From Bifidobacterium asteroides DSM 20089 (GTDB taxonomy: Bacteria; Actinomycetota; Actinomycetes; Actinomycetales; Bifidobacteriaceae), in the NCBI RefSeq assembly GCF_002715865.1, contig NZ_CP017696.1, positions 1,674,001 to 1,738,000 on the forward strand: a stretch of 64,000 nt of DNA. Reading direction: 5' to 3'. Under the pieces are notes generated by a model. The model saw only the letters and a list, made by a program, of their open reading frames with translations. It had not been told where the DNA came from and made no database searches. Positions 9,549-18,085 of this stretch are shown piece after piece (the first letter of the stretch is position 1; the number at the start of each line of letters is the position of its first letter). A program made the translations under genes and the position numbers.

Positions 9549-10193
9549 ATGGATATCAATTTCTACGTCAACGTGGCCCTGAAGCTGATCGTCGGACTGC
9601 TCTTCATCACCCTGCTCATCAACGTGACCGGCAAGGGGAACCTGGCACCCACCTCTCCCATGGACCAGTTGCAGAACTACGTCCTGGGCGGCATCATCGG
9701 CGGGGTCATCTACAGCGACAGCATCTCCATGGCCCAGTACATTGTCATCCTGCTGATATGGGCGGCACTGATTCTCATCACCAGGTATGCCAAGACCCAC
9801 ATCCACGCCGTGGGCAAGTACATCGACGGCGAACCGGTCACCATCATCAAGAACGGCAAACTGCTGGTCCAGAACTGTCTCAAGGTCAACCTGACCGCCA
9901 AGGAGGTGGACTTCAAACTGCGCACCAAGGGCATCAACGACATCCGCGACGTCAAGCGGGGCATCGTTGAGCAGAACGGCAGTCTGACCATCATCTCCGA
10001 AGGCGACAAGGACGTGCGCTATCCGGTGGTCATGGACGGACGGGTCAATCCCGACGTTCTTGACACCATGGGACGGGACGAGGACTGGCTCGACGGGCAG
10101 CTGGCCAAGCAGGGCATACACAAGGTCAGCGATGTGTACATGGCCCGATACCAGAACGGCGAGTTCTACGCCGTCACCTACCAGGACAAGTAG
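9549..10193 (+). CDS. DUF421 (YetF/YcaP-like) membrane protein
   Basis: A 214-residue protein with three hydrophobic N-terminal helices (about 5-28, 40-60, 62-82) and a cytoplasmic domain of about 130 residues starting near YIDGEPVTIIKNGKLL. The phrase pair PTSPMDQLQNYVLGGIIGG and the EPVTIIKNGKL segment are typical of DUF421 proteins. It is encoded three bases after the DUF3290 gene, a known pairing. Family members in spore formers have been linked to germination-related complexes, but no role is known for bifidobacteria, and none should be assumed. Confidence 0.87.
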   Translation: MDINFYVNVALKLIVGLLFITLLINVTGKGNLAPTSPMDQLQNYVLGGIIGGVIYSDSISMAQYIVILLIWAALILITRYAKTHIHAVGKYIDGEPVTIIKNGKLLVQNCLKVNLTAKEVDFKLRTKGINDIRDVKRGIVEQNGSLTIISEGDKDVRYPVVMDGRVNPDVLDTMGRDEDWLDGQLAKQGIHKVSDVYMARYQNGEFYAVTYQDK

Positions 10194-10459
10194 CGCCATC
10201 CATGCAGCAGGAGGCAGCCTGACGGTGACTATGGCTCATTAACGGGCCGATTCAATAGTTTGCCATGCTTGATTGTTCCGGCGCTGGCAGGTAAAATCCA
10301 TGTCCATATTGTTATGGCGTAGCATGTGAACGGCATTCAACGAATTCAAAGCCGACTCCAATCGGCAGTTCCGCGCTCGACGCTTCCGAGGCGTAGGCGG
10401 GTTTGAGGAGACCTGGTCGAGGCCCATCCCACCGGGGATGAACCCTTTCAAGGAATGCC
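10194..10459 (+). other. Long leader in front of mntP
   Basis: There are 266 bases between the DUF421 gene and mntP. They contain a small hairpin (GCCGA-CTCCAA-TCGGC near 10350-10367) and a second one just before the gene (CATCCC, ACCG loop, GGGATG near 10426-10441). Exporters of the MntP family often sit behind a manganese-sensing yybP-ykoY riboswitch, but the conserved GGGGAGUAG core of that switch is not recognisable here. The stretch may be a regulated leader of another type. Confidence 0.35.
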
Positions 10460-11023
10460 GTGTTCTTAAGACTGTTGTTTATCGCTTTAGGTGTATCTTC
10501 TGACGCTTTCGCTGTCTCCATCAGCAAGGGACTGTCCGTGGACAGACTGCGGGCGCGCCATCATTGGCTGGTGGGACTTTGGTTCGGCGGATTCCAGACT
10601 CTGCTGCCCCTGCTGGGATACTTCGCCGCCTCCATGCTGCAGGACTCTCTGGCCGCCGTGGATCACTGGATTATCTTCGGCATCCTTTCAGCCATCGGAG
10701 TCAACATGATCCGAGAGGGCGTCTACGGCGAGGAAGAGGAATCGAACAGCGAGGAGAGCTTCTCCTGGCGGCTGATGCTCCCTGCAGCCATCGCCACCAG
10801 CATTGACTCATTCGGTGTGGGCGCAGGCCTGGCCCTGCTGGGTATCAACATCTGGCTGTCCGCACTGGTCATCGGACTGGTGACGGCTGCGGCCTCCATT
10901 CTGGGGCTGCGCATCGGATACGCTGTCGGGTCCCGCTGGCGCAAGCCTGCAAGAATCGCCGGCGGCATCATTCTGATCGTCATGGGCATCCAGATTCTTC
11001 TGGATCATCTGATGAATGCCTGA
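10460..11023 (+). CDS. mntP: Manganese efflux pump MntP
   Basis: A 187-residue, six-helix membrane protein of the MntP (YebN) family that exports Mn(II). The two internal halves each carry the family's acidic membrane motif: SSDAFAVSISKG near residue 13 and TSIDSFGVGAGLALLG near residue 113. The acidic linker EEEESNSEES between halves is also typical. Translation appears to start at the GTG at 10460 after AAGGA; an overlapping ATG at 10455 is in another frame. The stop lies one base from the end of the convergent membrane gene. Confidence 0.93.
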   Translation: MFLRLLFIALGVSSDAFAVSISKGLSVDRLRARHHWLVGLWFGGFQTLLPLLGYFAASMLQDSLAAVDHWIIFGILSAIGVNMIREGVYGEEEESNSEESFSWRLMLPAAIATSIDSFGVGAGLALLGINIWLSALVIGLVTAAASILGLRIGYAVGSRWRKPARIAGGIILIVMGIQILLDHLMNA

Positions 11024-11024
11024 C

Positions 11025-11687
11025 TCAGAACGTCGTGAGCAAGACCATGGCAGCCAGAACCACAATGGATCCGGCCAGAAGAACCGACATCAGCGCCAGG
11101 CCAATGGCTCCACGCCGATCAACTGCCTCTTGTGCCCAGCGATGGCCCGAGGTCATGAGCCCGACCAGCAGCAGCAGGGCCACAAGCACCACCAGGATCG
11201 GCATCAGGTCAGGGTACAGGCCTCCAATCAACTCTGGCAGGAAGACCCATCCCGAGGCGGCGACGGCGGTCACCCCGCCCATGGCGGTTGCAGAAATACC
11301 ACGGATGACCATCCGTCGGTCCCGACGCAGCATCTGCCGGACGAACATGAACACGGCCAGGAGGGCCAGCAGGAATGCCGCAGTCGACAGCCAGGCCCAA
11401 AGGGCACCAGGCCCCTGCACAACCAGGGTCGGCACCAGGCAGGCCAAGGCAAGCAGGCCGGACACGGCTCGGTCAGGACCTGATCGGATGCCCCGGCCCA
11501 CCAAGGGCCAAGAGGCCAACAGGGCCAGGACCAGCACCAGAACCAGAACAGCCTGCACCCATCGAGCGACCCGGGGCTCGATCAGCAAACCCGTCACCAC
11601 GCCCGGCAGAACCAGGGCCGTCAGGGCCAGCAGCTGCGTCAGAGCGGGTGCGTGCCCATCCCGGGTTTCTTTTACGGTCTGCGCCAT
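11025..11687 (-). CDS. Multi-pass membrane protein of unknown function
   Basis: A 220-residue, strongly hydrophobic protein with about six or seven membrane helices and no motif that I recognise. The ATG at 11687 is preferred over one eleven codons upstream because an AGGAGG ribosome site sits just before it. The loops are rich in arginine, including RQMLRRDRRMVIRG in mid-protein. It meets mntP tail to tail with one base between stops and diverges from the GlnR-type regulator. The frame, codon use and ribosome site show it is a real gene, but no substrate or partner can be named. Confidence 0.75.
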   Translation of the reverse strand: MAQTVKETRDGHAPALTQLLALTALVLPGVVTGLLIEPRVARWVQAVLVLVLVLALLASWPLVGRGIRSGPDRAVSGLLALACLVPTLVVQGPGALWAWLSTAAFLLALLAVFMFVRQMLRRDRRMVIRGISATAMGGVTAVAASGWVFLPELIGGLYPDLMPILVVLVALLLLVGLMTSGHRWAQEAVDRRGAIGLALMSVLLAGSIVVLAAMVLLTTF

Positions 11688-11778
11688 GGGTCCTCCTGCC
11701 TGTCCCCGTCGGGGAGCCATACGTCACATCCTAGGGCAAGGCCATCCTGTGAACTCGGAGCCCTTGTGACGGGCCGAT

Positions 11779-11784
11779 TGTACA
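11779..11784 (+). promoter_or_regulatory. Probable -10 box of the GlnR-type gene
   Basis: TACAAT lies so that transcription would begin near 11791, downstream of an in-frame ATG pair at 11785 and upstream of the GTG at 11851. This supports the GTG as the true start. No clear -35 box is seen. Confidence 0.45.
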
Positions 11785-11850
11785 ATGATGACGACTGTTC
11801 AACGAATCCACCCCCGCTATGGACGAACGGACAGGGAAGAAGGTACCCCC

Positions 11851-12681
11851 GTGACGGATCTGACCTTGATGACCTGCGCCGAGGACCCGGCATCGGTTCT
11901 GCCAGCCTTGGCCCTGCTCTCCCATCGAGTGCGCGTTCTGCCCCTGGATGCCGCCTCCCTGGTAAGAATGCCGGAGGATACGGTGCTGCTGATTGATGCC
12001 AGCGACGACCTGGCCGAGGCCAAGACCCTTTGCAGCCTGACCCGAGCCTCGGGCCTGTCCACACCCATCATCCTGATTCTGAGCGAAGGCGGCTTCACCG
12101 TGGTCAATGCCGGCTGGGGCGTGGCCGATATTATCATTCAGTCCGCATCCCCCGCGGAGGTCGAGGCCCGGCTACGTCTGGTCTGCCAGCGTGTGACACC
12201 GACACGCAAGCCGGATGTCCAGCCAGAAGAGGTGGAGAACCAGGTGCCCACCGGTCAGGTCCGCTCGGGTGACCTGGTTGTGGACACCGAGAGCTACACG
12301 GCCCGGATCCACGGTCAGCCCATCAACCTGGCCTACAAGGAGTTCGAGCTGCTCAAATACCTGGTTCAGCATCCAGGCAGGGTCTTCACCAGAGCCCAGC
12401 TCCTCCAGGAGGTCTGGGGCTATGACTACTACGGCGGCACCAGAACGGTGGATGTGCACGTGCGGCGGCTCAGGGCCAAGCTGGGCAGCGAGTATGAGCA
12501 CCTGATCGGCACGGTCCGCAACGTGGGCTACCGATTCGATCCGCCCTCGTCAGCACGGACGGCCTCAGTCCCCAAGTCCGAGCCGGATGCCGAGACCGGC
12601 CCAGACCCAGCCGAGCAAAAGGACAACCAGTCGGAACAATCCCAGGATTCCCAGAAGAAGAAAACCAATCATAGTGACTGA
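11851..12681 (+). CDS. glnR: GlnR-type orphan response regulator
   Basis: A 276-residue OmpR/PhoB-class regulator. An N-terminal receiver-like domain (about 1-110) with VLPALALLSHRVRVLPLD and LIDASDDLAEAKTLC is followed by a winged-helix DNA-binding domain (about 138-230) with YKEFELLKYLVQHPGRVFTR and GGTRTVDVHVRRLRAKLG. Overall order and wording match actinobacterial GlnR, the global nitrogen regulator whose receiver is atypical and has no paired kinase; none is present here. The C-terminal tail of about 45 residues is hydrophilic and rich in E, Q and S. GTG at 11851 is chosen for the AAGAAGG upstream and for agreement with the family. The stop overlaps the probable start of nth by eight bases. 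Confidence 0.83.
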   Translation: MTDLTLMTCAEDPASVLPALALLSHRVRVLPLDAASLVRMPEDTVLLIDASDDLAEAKTLCSLTRASGLSTPIILILSEGGFTVVNAGWGVADIIIQSASPAEVEARLRLVCQRVTPTRKPDVQPEEVENQVPTGQVRSGDLVVDTESYTARIHGQPINLAYKEFELLKYLVQHPGRVFTRAQLLQEVWGYDYYGGTRTVDVHVRRLRAKLGSEYEHLIGTVRNVGYRFDPPSSARTASVPKSEPDAETGPDPAEQKDNQSEQSQDSQKKKTNHSD

Positions 12682-13390
12682 TGTATCATCAAATCGAAAG
12701 CACCCTCAGGGCAGAGAAAGCAAGGCCCGACGCCTGGCCCGCATGCACGAGGAGTACAGCATCCTCTGCCAGGTCTTTCCCGAGGCGGTCTGCGCCCTGC
12801 ACTTCCGCAACCCCTTTGAACTGCTGGTTGCCACGGTCCTGAGCGCCCAGACGACCGACAAGCGGGTCAACTCGGTGACCCCCGAACTCTTCGAGCGCTA
12901 CCCCGACCCCGCGACCATGGCCCAGGCCCAGCCTGCCGAACTGGAGGCCATCATCCACCCGGTGGGCTTCTACCATGCCAAGGCCCGCCACCTCTTGGGG
13001 CTCTCCCTGATGCTGACCGAAGACTACGGCGGCAAGGTCCCCCAGACCATGGAGGAGCTGACCAGCCTGCCCGGCGTGGGGCGCAAGACGGCCAACGTGG
13101 TCCTGGGCAACGCCTTCAACATTCCCGGATTTCCGGTGGACACCCACGTCACCCGGGTCACCGGACGCCTGCGCTGGCGAACCGACTGGCGAAGCGCCCA
13201 CCCCGATCCGGTAAAGATCGAGCATGAGATCTGCGATTGCTTCCCGCCCGAGGACTGGACCAATCTGTCACACAGGCTGATCCTCCACGGCCGGGCCACC
13301 TGCCACGCCCGCAAGCCCGACTGTCTCCACTGCCCCCTGGCCGAAACATGTCCCAGCGCCGAGCTCCTGGCCGGACCGGCCTCTCGATAG
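12674..13390 (+). CDS. nth: Endonuclease III (DNA glycosylase/AP lyase)
   Basis: A 238-residue base-excision repair enzyme that removes oxidised pyrimidines and cleaves the abasic site. The helix-hairpin-helix LPGVGRKTANVV carries the catalytic Lys (residue 138) and FPVDTHVTRVTGRL carries the catalytic Asp (residue 156). The C-terminal four-cysteine [4Fe-4S] loop has the canonical spacing C-x6-C-x2-C-x5-C (residues 210, 217, 220, 226). The start is uncertain: GTG at 12674 overlaps the preceding stop and would allow translational coupling, while ATG at 12743 gives a start at MHEEYSIL. No strong ribosome site decides between them. Confidence 0.94.
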   Translation: MTDVSSNRKHPQGRESKARRLARMHEEYSILCQVFPEAVCALHFRNPFELLVATVLSAQTTDKRVNSVTPELFERYPDPATMAQAQPAELEAIIHPVGFYHAKARHLLGLSLMLTEDYGGKVPQTMEELTSLPGVGRKTANVVLGNAFNIPGFPVDTHVTRVTGRLRWRTDWRSAHPDPVKIEHEICDCFPPEDWTNLSHRLILHGRATCHARKPDCLHCPLAETCPSAELLAGPASR

Positions 13391-13393
13391 AAT
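13388..13393 (+). promoter_or_regulatory. -10 box for a leaderless substrate-binding protein mRNA
   Basis: TAGAAT is followed by seven bases and the ATG at 13401, with no Shine-Dalgarno sequence. The first three bases are the stop codon of nth, so the box is embedded in the end of that gene. Confidence 0.45.
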
Positions 13394-13400
13394 CAAGACC

Positions 13401-14957
13401 ATGGCACACGGCAGACACAAACAGATCAAATCCGGAGTCATCTTTCTCCTGGTACTGGCGGTCCTGACCGCGGGCACCTACATAGCCTGGCCACTGGTGA
13501 CAGGACAAGGAGGTTGGCAGCTGCCCTGGGCCCAGGGCGGTTCGGGCCAAATCGTGCGCATCCGCGCCCGTCATGCCCCTGTATCCCTGGATATTCGTAC
13601 CGAACCCGGACACGCCACCGACCAGGCCCTGATGGGCAACGTCTATCAGACCCTGACCAGGCCTGATGCAAAAGGTCGGCCGACGCCCGGCCTGGCTCAG
13701 AACTGGGAGGTCTCCGCAAACGGGCTGCTCTATACCTTTCATCTGCGCGATGACGCCCGTTTCGCTGACGGACGCCGCCTGACCTCGGAGGATGCCCTCT
13801 GGTCCCTGCAGCAAATCATCGACCACCAGTACCAGGGCCATCGGGACCTGGACGGACTGGCCAGGGTCACCAACCCCGATGATGCCACACTGGTGATTGG
13901 TCTGAAGAGCCCGAACGCCAGACTGCTGACCGCCCTGAGCGGTCGGGCGGGCATTGTCTACGACCGCCAGGCCCGGGTAAACTATTCCACTCGATCAGCT
14001 GGTTCAGGCCCCTACCAGGTGGATGACTGGCAGCCGGGCACCAGCCTGACCCTGACCGCCAACAAGTCCTACCGAGGCCCGGACAAGGCCGCTATTCGCA
14101 AGGTGATCTTCAGCTACGCCGGCGGCCCCGAGCAGACCATCAAGGATTTGGACCAGGGACGCCTGGACGCTGTGGTGGACATGGACCCGGCCACCGCCGA
14201 CCAGGCCCGCAAAACATCCTCAGCCAAGGGACGCAAGGCACCGACCGCCACGCCCAGCACAGACAATGTGGTCCTGGCCTTCAACAACGAGGCATCCAGC
14301 CTGCTGTCCGACCAGCATGTGCGCGAGGCCGTCCGCTATGCCCTGGACCGCCAGGCGCTGGCCGATCTGGAAGGCGGCGAAGCCAAAGCTCTGGGCGGGC
14401 CGCTCAACCCGCTGAGCCCCGGCTATGATCCCGGTCTGCAGGCCTTCCCCTTCGACCGAACCCAGGCGGCCCGTCGAACCTCTTACTACGCCCAGTCCTA
14501 CTATCACGGTGGTCTGCGCCTGGTCTACCCCCAGGAATTCGGTAGCCAGGCGGGCGATCTGATCCGCACGCAGCTGAAGGCGGTGGGCATCCCCAGCCAG
14601 GTCTCCATGGTGGACCAGGCTGCATTCCGCGACCAGGTGCTCAACCACCACGACTATGACATGGCCCTGCTGGTCATGGACAATGATGAAATCGACCGCT
14701 TCGCCGACCCCGCCTCCACCATGCTCTTCGACAACGTCGATATTCAGAATTCCTGGAAGCAGGTGACGGACTGCACCGACCAGAACACCTATGCCGAGCG
14801 ACTGCGGGCCTTTGCCCGACAGGTCAGCGACCTCTCCCCCAGCGACTGGCTTTATCAGCGTATGCCCCTGGTCCTCACCGCCCCTCGCCTCCAGGGCATG
14901 CCCAGCTCTCTGTTGGACCGCTACCTGCCCCTGTGGAACCTGCGCGTCCAGGGGTAA
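13401..14957 (+). CDS. ABC transporter substrate-binding protein, family 5
   Basis: A 518-residue member of the peptide/nickel-type extracellular solute-binding family 5. A hydrophobic segment at about 10-35 is followed by the typical opening (HAPVSLDIRTEPGHATDQALMG, split here only for reading) with NVYQTLTRPD, then LAQNWEVSANGLLYTFHLR and DDARFADGRRLTSEDALWS. The C-terminal lobe includes ISYDxAL-like HHDYDMALLVMDND. There is no lipobox cysteine after the hydrophobic segment, so the protein is probably held by an N-terminal membrane anchor and not by lipid. No permease or ATPase genes are adjacent, so it is an orphan, and its ligand, presumably a peptide, is inferred from the family only. 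Confidence 0.87.
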   Translation: MAHGRHKQIKSGVIFLLVLAVLTAGTYIAWPLVTGQGGWQLPWAQGGSGQIVRIRARHAPVSLDIRTEPGHATDQALMGNVYQTLTRPDAKGRPTPGLAQNWEVSANGLLYTFHLRDDARFADGRRLTSEDALWSLQQIIDHQYQGHRDLDGLARVTNPDDATLVIGLKSPNARLLTALSGRAGIVYDRQARVNYSTRSAGSGPYQVDDWQPGTSLTLTANKSYRGPDKAAIRKVIFSYAGGPEQTIKDLDQGRLDAVVDMDPATADQARKTSSAKGRKAPTATPSTDNVVLAFNNEASSLLSDQHVREAVRYALDRQALADLEGGEAKALGGPLNPLSPGYDPGLQAFPFDRTQAARRTSYYAQSYYHGGLRLVYPQEFGSQAGDLIRTQLKAVGIPSQVSMVDQAAFRDQVLNHHDYDMALLVMDNDEIDRFADPASTMLFDNVDIQNSWKQVTDCTDQNTYAERLRAFARQVSDLSPSDWLYQRMPLVLTAPRLQGMPSSLLDRYLPLWNLRVQG

Positions 14958-14989
14958 GGAGGCCGGTGCCCCTTGTCACTGTTCGTCCA

Positions 14990-14995
14990 TAAAAT
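14990..14995 (+). promoter_or_regulatory. -10 box for a leaderless valS mRNA
   Basis: TAAAAT is followed by six bases and then the ATG at 15002. No Shine-Dalgarno sequence lies in the usual window, so transcription probably begins at or next to the start codon. Confidence 0.45.
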
Positions 14996-15001
14996 GCTGG
15001 T

Positions 15002-17743
15002 ATGTCTGCTGAACACCAAGGAATCGTCAATGCCCATCTGACCCCCCTGCCCGACAGGGTGGGCGTGGATGGCCTGGAGGAAAAGTGGTGCCGCGACTGG
15101 GACGAGTCCGGCGTCTATCGCTTCCGCAACACCCGCGAGCGCTCCGGCGTCTACTCCATCGACACCCCGCCGCCCACGGTCTCCGGGCATTTGCATGTGG
15201 GACACGTCTTCTCATATACCCATACCGACGTGATCGCCCGGTTCAAGCGGATGCAGGGCTATGACGTCTTCTACCCCATGGGCTGGGACGACAACGGCCT
15301 GCCCACCGAGCGGCGGGTCCAGAACTATTACGGGGTTCGCGTGGATACCTCGCTCAAGTATGATCCGGACTTCAAACCCCCCTTCCACGGAACCAAGGGC
15401 AGGAAGATCAGCGCCAAGAACCAGGTGCCGGTCTCTCGGCAGAATTTCATCGAACTTTGCGAGGAACTGACCGCCGAGGACGAGAAGCTCTTCGAACAGC
15501 TCTGGCGGTCGCTGGGCCTGTCGGTGGACTGGTCGCAGACCTACCACACCATCGGCGAGCATCCCCGCCGGGTGGCGCAGAAGGCTTTCCTGCGGAACCT
15601 GGCCCGGGGCGAGGCCTACCAGAAGGAGGCCCCCGGGCTCTGGGACGTGACCTTCCAGACCGCCGTTGCCCAGGCCGAGCTGGAGTCGCGCGAGTACGAC
15701 GGCTTCTACCATCGTGTGGCCTTCCGGTTTGCGGACGGCACGCCAATATACATCGAGACCACCAGGCCTGAGCTGCTGGCGGCCTGCGGCGCCCTGATCG
15801 CCCATCCGGACGACAAGCGCTACCAGAAGTACTTCGGGCAGAAGGTCTACTCCCCCCTGTTCAAGGTGGAGGTGCCCATTCTGGCCCACCCCGCCGCAGA
15901 AATGGACAAAGGCGCCGGCATCGCCATGTGCTGCACCTTTGGCGACGTGACCGACGTGCAGTGGTGGCGGGATCTGAACCTGCCCACCAGGTCCATCATC
16001 CAGCGCAATGGACGAATCGTGATGGACGTGCCGGATTGGATCACCGATGAAGGCGGACGGCGAATCTTCAAGCAGACCGAGGGCAAGACCACCTTCTCCG
16101 CCCGCAAGATCATCGTGGACGCCCTGCGCGAGTCCGGCGACCTGGACGGCGAGCCCAAGCCCACCAAGCGCATGACCAACTTCTACGAGAAGGGCGACAA
16201 GCCCCTGGAGATCGTCACCTCCCGTCAGTGGTACCTGCGCAATGGCGGCACCGACCAGAAACTGAACCAGGAGCTGCTGGAGCGTGGCAAGGAGCTCAAC
16301 TTCCACCCGGACTTCATGCGGGTGCGCTACAACAACTGGGTCGAAGGCCTAAACGGTGACTGGCTGATCTCCCGCCAGCGCTTCTTCGGAGTTCCCTTCC
16401 CTCTCTGGTACCCGGTCAAGGAGAACGGCGAGACCGACTACGCCCATCCCATCACCCCGGCCGAGGACAGGCTCCCCATCGATCCCAGCAGCGACGTACC
16501 CGAGGGCTTCGAAGAGTCACAACGCGACCAGCCCGGCGGCTTCACGGCCGAGAGGGACATCATGGATACCTGGGCCACCAGTTCCCTGACCCCCCAGATT
16601 GTGACCCACTGGGCCGAGCCGGGCGAGCAGGACCAGGCCCTCTTTAAGGCCACCTTCCCCATGGATCTGCGTCCCCAGGGCCAGGACATCATCCGCACCT
16701 GGCTCTTCAGCTCCATGGATCGCGCCCACCTGGAGAACGGCTGCCTACCCTGGAGCGACACCACCCTGTCGGGGTGGATCCTGGACCCGGACCATAAGAA
16801 GATGAGCAAGTCCAAGGGCAATGTGGTGGTGCCGGACGAACCCATCAAGAAGTATGGAGCCGATGCCGTGCGCTACTGGGCATCCTGCGCCCGGCTGGGT
16901 CTGGACGCCACCTACGATGAGGGGCAGATGAAGATCGGCCGCCGCCTGGCCGTCAAGCTTCTCAACGCCGTCAAGTTCGCCCTGGCCATCGGGCGGGAGG
17001 ATGAGAATCATAAGGTCACTCAGGCAGCGGAGGCCACCTGGAACCCCGCTGACGTCACGGTCCCGCTGGACCGGGCGGTCCTGGCCGGCCTTGCCCAGGT
17101 GATCGACCAGGCCACCAAGGCCCTGGAATCATACGAGCACTCCAAGGCCCTGGAGGTGACTGAGTCCTTCTTCTGGGACTTCTGCGACAACTACATCGAA
17201 CTGGCCAAGAACCGAGCCTACGGAACTGCGGATGCCACCGGCAGGACCCCTGATGAGACCCAGGTGCTCAGCGCCCGCACGACCCTGGGACTGGTCCTGG
17301 ACGCTCTCGACCGTCTCCTGGCCCCCTTCCTGCCTTTCGCCACCGAGGAAGCATGGCAGTGGATGCACCAGGGAGACGGATCGGTTCACCGGGCCTCCTG
17401 GCCTCGTTCGGAATCCTACCGGGCAGCTGCCCAGGGCCAGGATCCAGCTCTTTTGGCCTGGGCAGGCATGGCCTTGGCATCACTGCGGCGGATCAAGTCC
17501 GAGGCCAAGGTCTCCATGAAGACCCCCATCCTCTCCGCATCCTTGAGCGTGGCGCCGGAGGGCCTGGAAGCCGTCAAGGCCGCCCTGGACGATATAGCGG
17601 AAGCAGGCAGGGTCACCGGAGATCTGGATCTGGTCGAGGAGCCCGCTCAGTCCGAGGCGGCGCGAGCCGGCGAGGATGAAGCGGGCATCCGGGTGACCGC
17701 CAGCCAGCTGGGCGAGCCCCCCGCCAAGAAGCCTCGCAAGTAG
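15002..17743 (+). CDS. valS: Valyl-tRNA synthetase
   Basis: A 913-residue class I synthetase that charges tRNA-Val. The HIGH-type element appears as GHLHVGHVFSYTHTD near residue 62, MGWDDNGLPTERRVQNYYGV follows, the editing (CP1) domain spans roughly 200-400, and the KMSKS loop reads KKMSKSKGNVVVPDEP near residue 600. The anticodon-binding helical domain (about 690-830) follows. The usual C-terminal tRNA-binding coiled coil looks weak, with the end ending in a hydrophilic tail PPAKKPRK. It follows the substrate-binding protein gene by 44 bases and seems to have its own promoter. Confidence 0.97.
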   Translation: MSAEHQGIVNAHLTPLPDRVGVDGLEEKWCRDWDESGVYRFRNTRERSGVYSIDTPPPTVSGHLHVGHVFSYTHTDVIARFKRMQGYDVFYPMGWDDNGLPTERRVQNYYGVRVDTSLKYDPDFKPPFHGTKGRKISAKNQVPVSRQNFIELCEELTAEDEKLFEQLWRSLGLSVDWSQTYHTIGEHPRRVAQKAFLRNLARGEAYQKEAPGLWDVTFQTAVAQAELESREYDGFYHRVAFRFADGTPIYIETTRPELLAACGALIAHPDDKRYQKYFGQKVYSPLFKVEVPILAHPAAEMDKGAGIAMCCTFGDVTDVQWWRDLNLPTRSIIQRNGRIVMDVPDWITDEGGRRIFKQTEGKTTFSARKIIVDALRESGDLDGEPKPTKRMTNFYEKGDKPLEIVTSRQWYLRNGGTDQKLNQELLERGKELNFHPDFMRVRYNNWVEGLNGDWLISRQRFFGVPFPLWYPVKENGETDYAHPITPAEDRLPIDPSSDVPEGFEESQRDQPGGFTAERDIMDTWATSSLTPQIVTHWAEPGEQDQALFKATFPMDLRPQGQDIIRTWLFSSMDRAHLENGCLPWSDTTLSGWILDPDHKKMSKSKGNVVVPDEPIKKYGADAVRYWASCARLGLDATYDEGQMKIGRRLAVKLLNAVKFALAIGREDENHKVTQAAEATWNPADVTVPLDRAVLAGLAQVIDQATKALESYEHSKALEVTESFFWDFCDNYIELAKNRAYGTADATGRTPDETQVLSARTTLGLVLDALDRLLAPFLPFATEEAWQWMHQGDGSVHRASWPRSESYRAAAQGQDPALLAWAGMALASLRRIKSEAKVSMKTPILSASLSVAPEGLEAVKAALDDIAEAGRVTGDLDLVEEPAQSEAARAGEDEAGIRVTASQLGEPPAKKPRK

Positions 17744-17762
17744 GCTTCACAATTCCCAATGC

Positions 17763-17802
17763 AACCGGGGCGGTTCAGCCATAGGCACCGCCCCGGTTTT
17801 TT
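17763..17802 (+). terminator. Intrinsic terminator after valS
   Basis: A 12-base stem with arms AACCGGGGCGGT and ACCGCCCCGGTT around a 12-base loop is followed directly by a run of T. It sits 20 bases past the valS stop. Confidence 0.9.
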
Positions 17803-17803
17803 A

Positions 17804-18085
17804 TCGGCGTCACTGGTGACAAGGCCGTTATCAGTGCAACCATCGTGGCAATCCGCAATGCCAATCGAACCTTCGGCGCTCATGCAAAAAGTGCAGCCTC
17901 CACAATCAACGGCATGGCCTCTTGCAACGAATTTGTCCTGCAAGGGCCTGATCACGACACTATGAACTGCTCGAAGATTGCAATGCTACAGTAGAAGTTA
18001 TAGAGGGACTTTATTTTAGTGTGCACCGACGCAGATTTTGGGGTTACGACCCGGGGAATCGGCACGCTTGGGGAGGAAGAATCGA
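17804..18085 (+). other. Spacer before the RCC1 surface protein
   Basis: About 280 bases with no coding frame that I can support. It is AT-richer toward the right end, where the promoter of the RCC1 gene must lie; TTGCAA at about 17979 and TTATAG at about 17999 could be its elements but are only 14 bases apart. Confidence 0.4.

Noticed and set aside
10194-10459. yybP-ykoY manganese riboswitch before mntP
   Set aside because: The GGGGAGUAG core and its partner segments are not recognisable, so no riboswitch is called.
14958-15001. T-box leader for valS
   Set aside because: Only 44 bases separate the genes; too short for a T-box.
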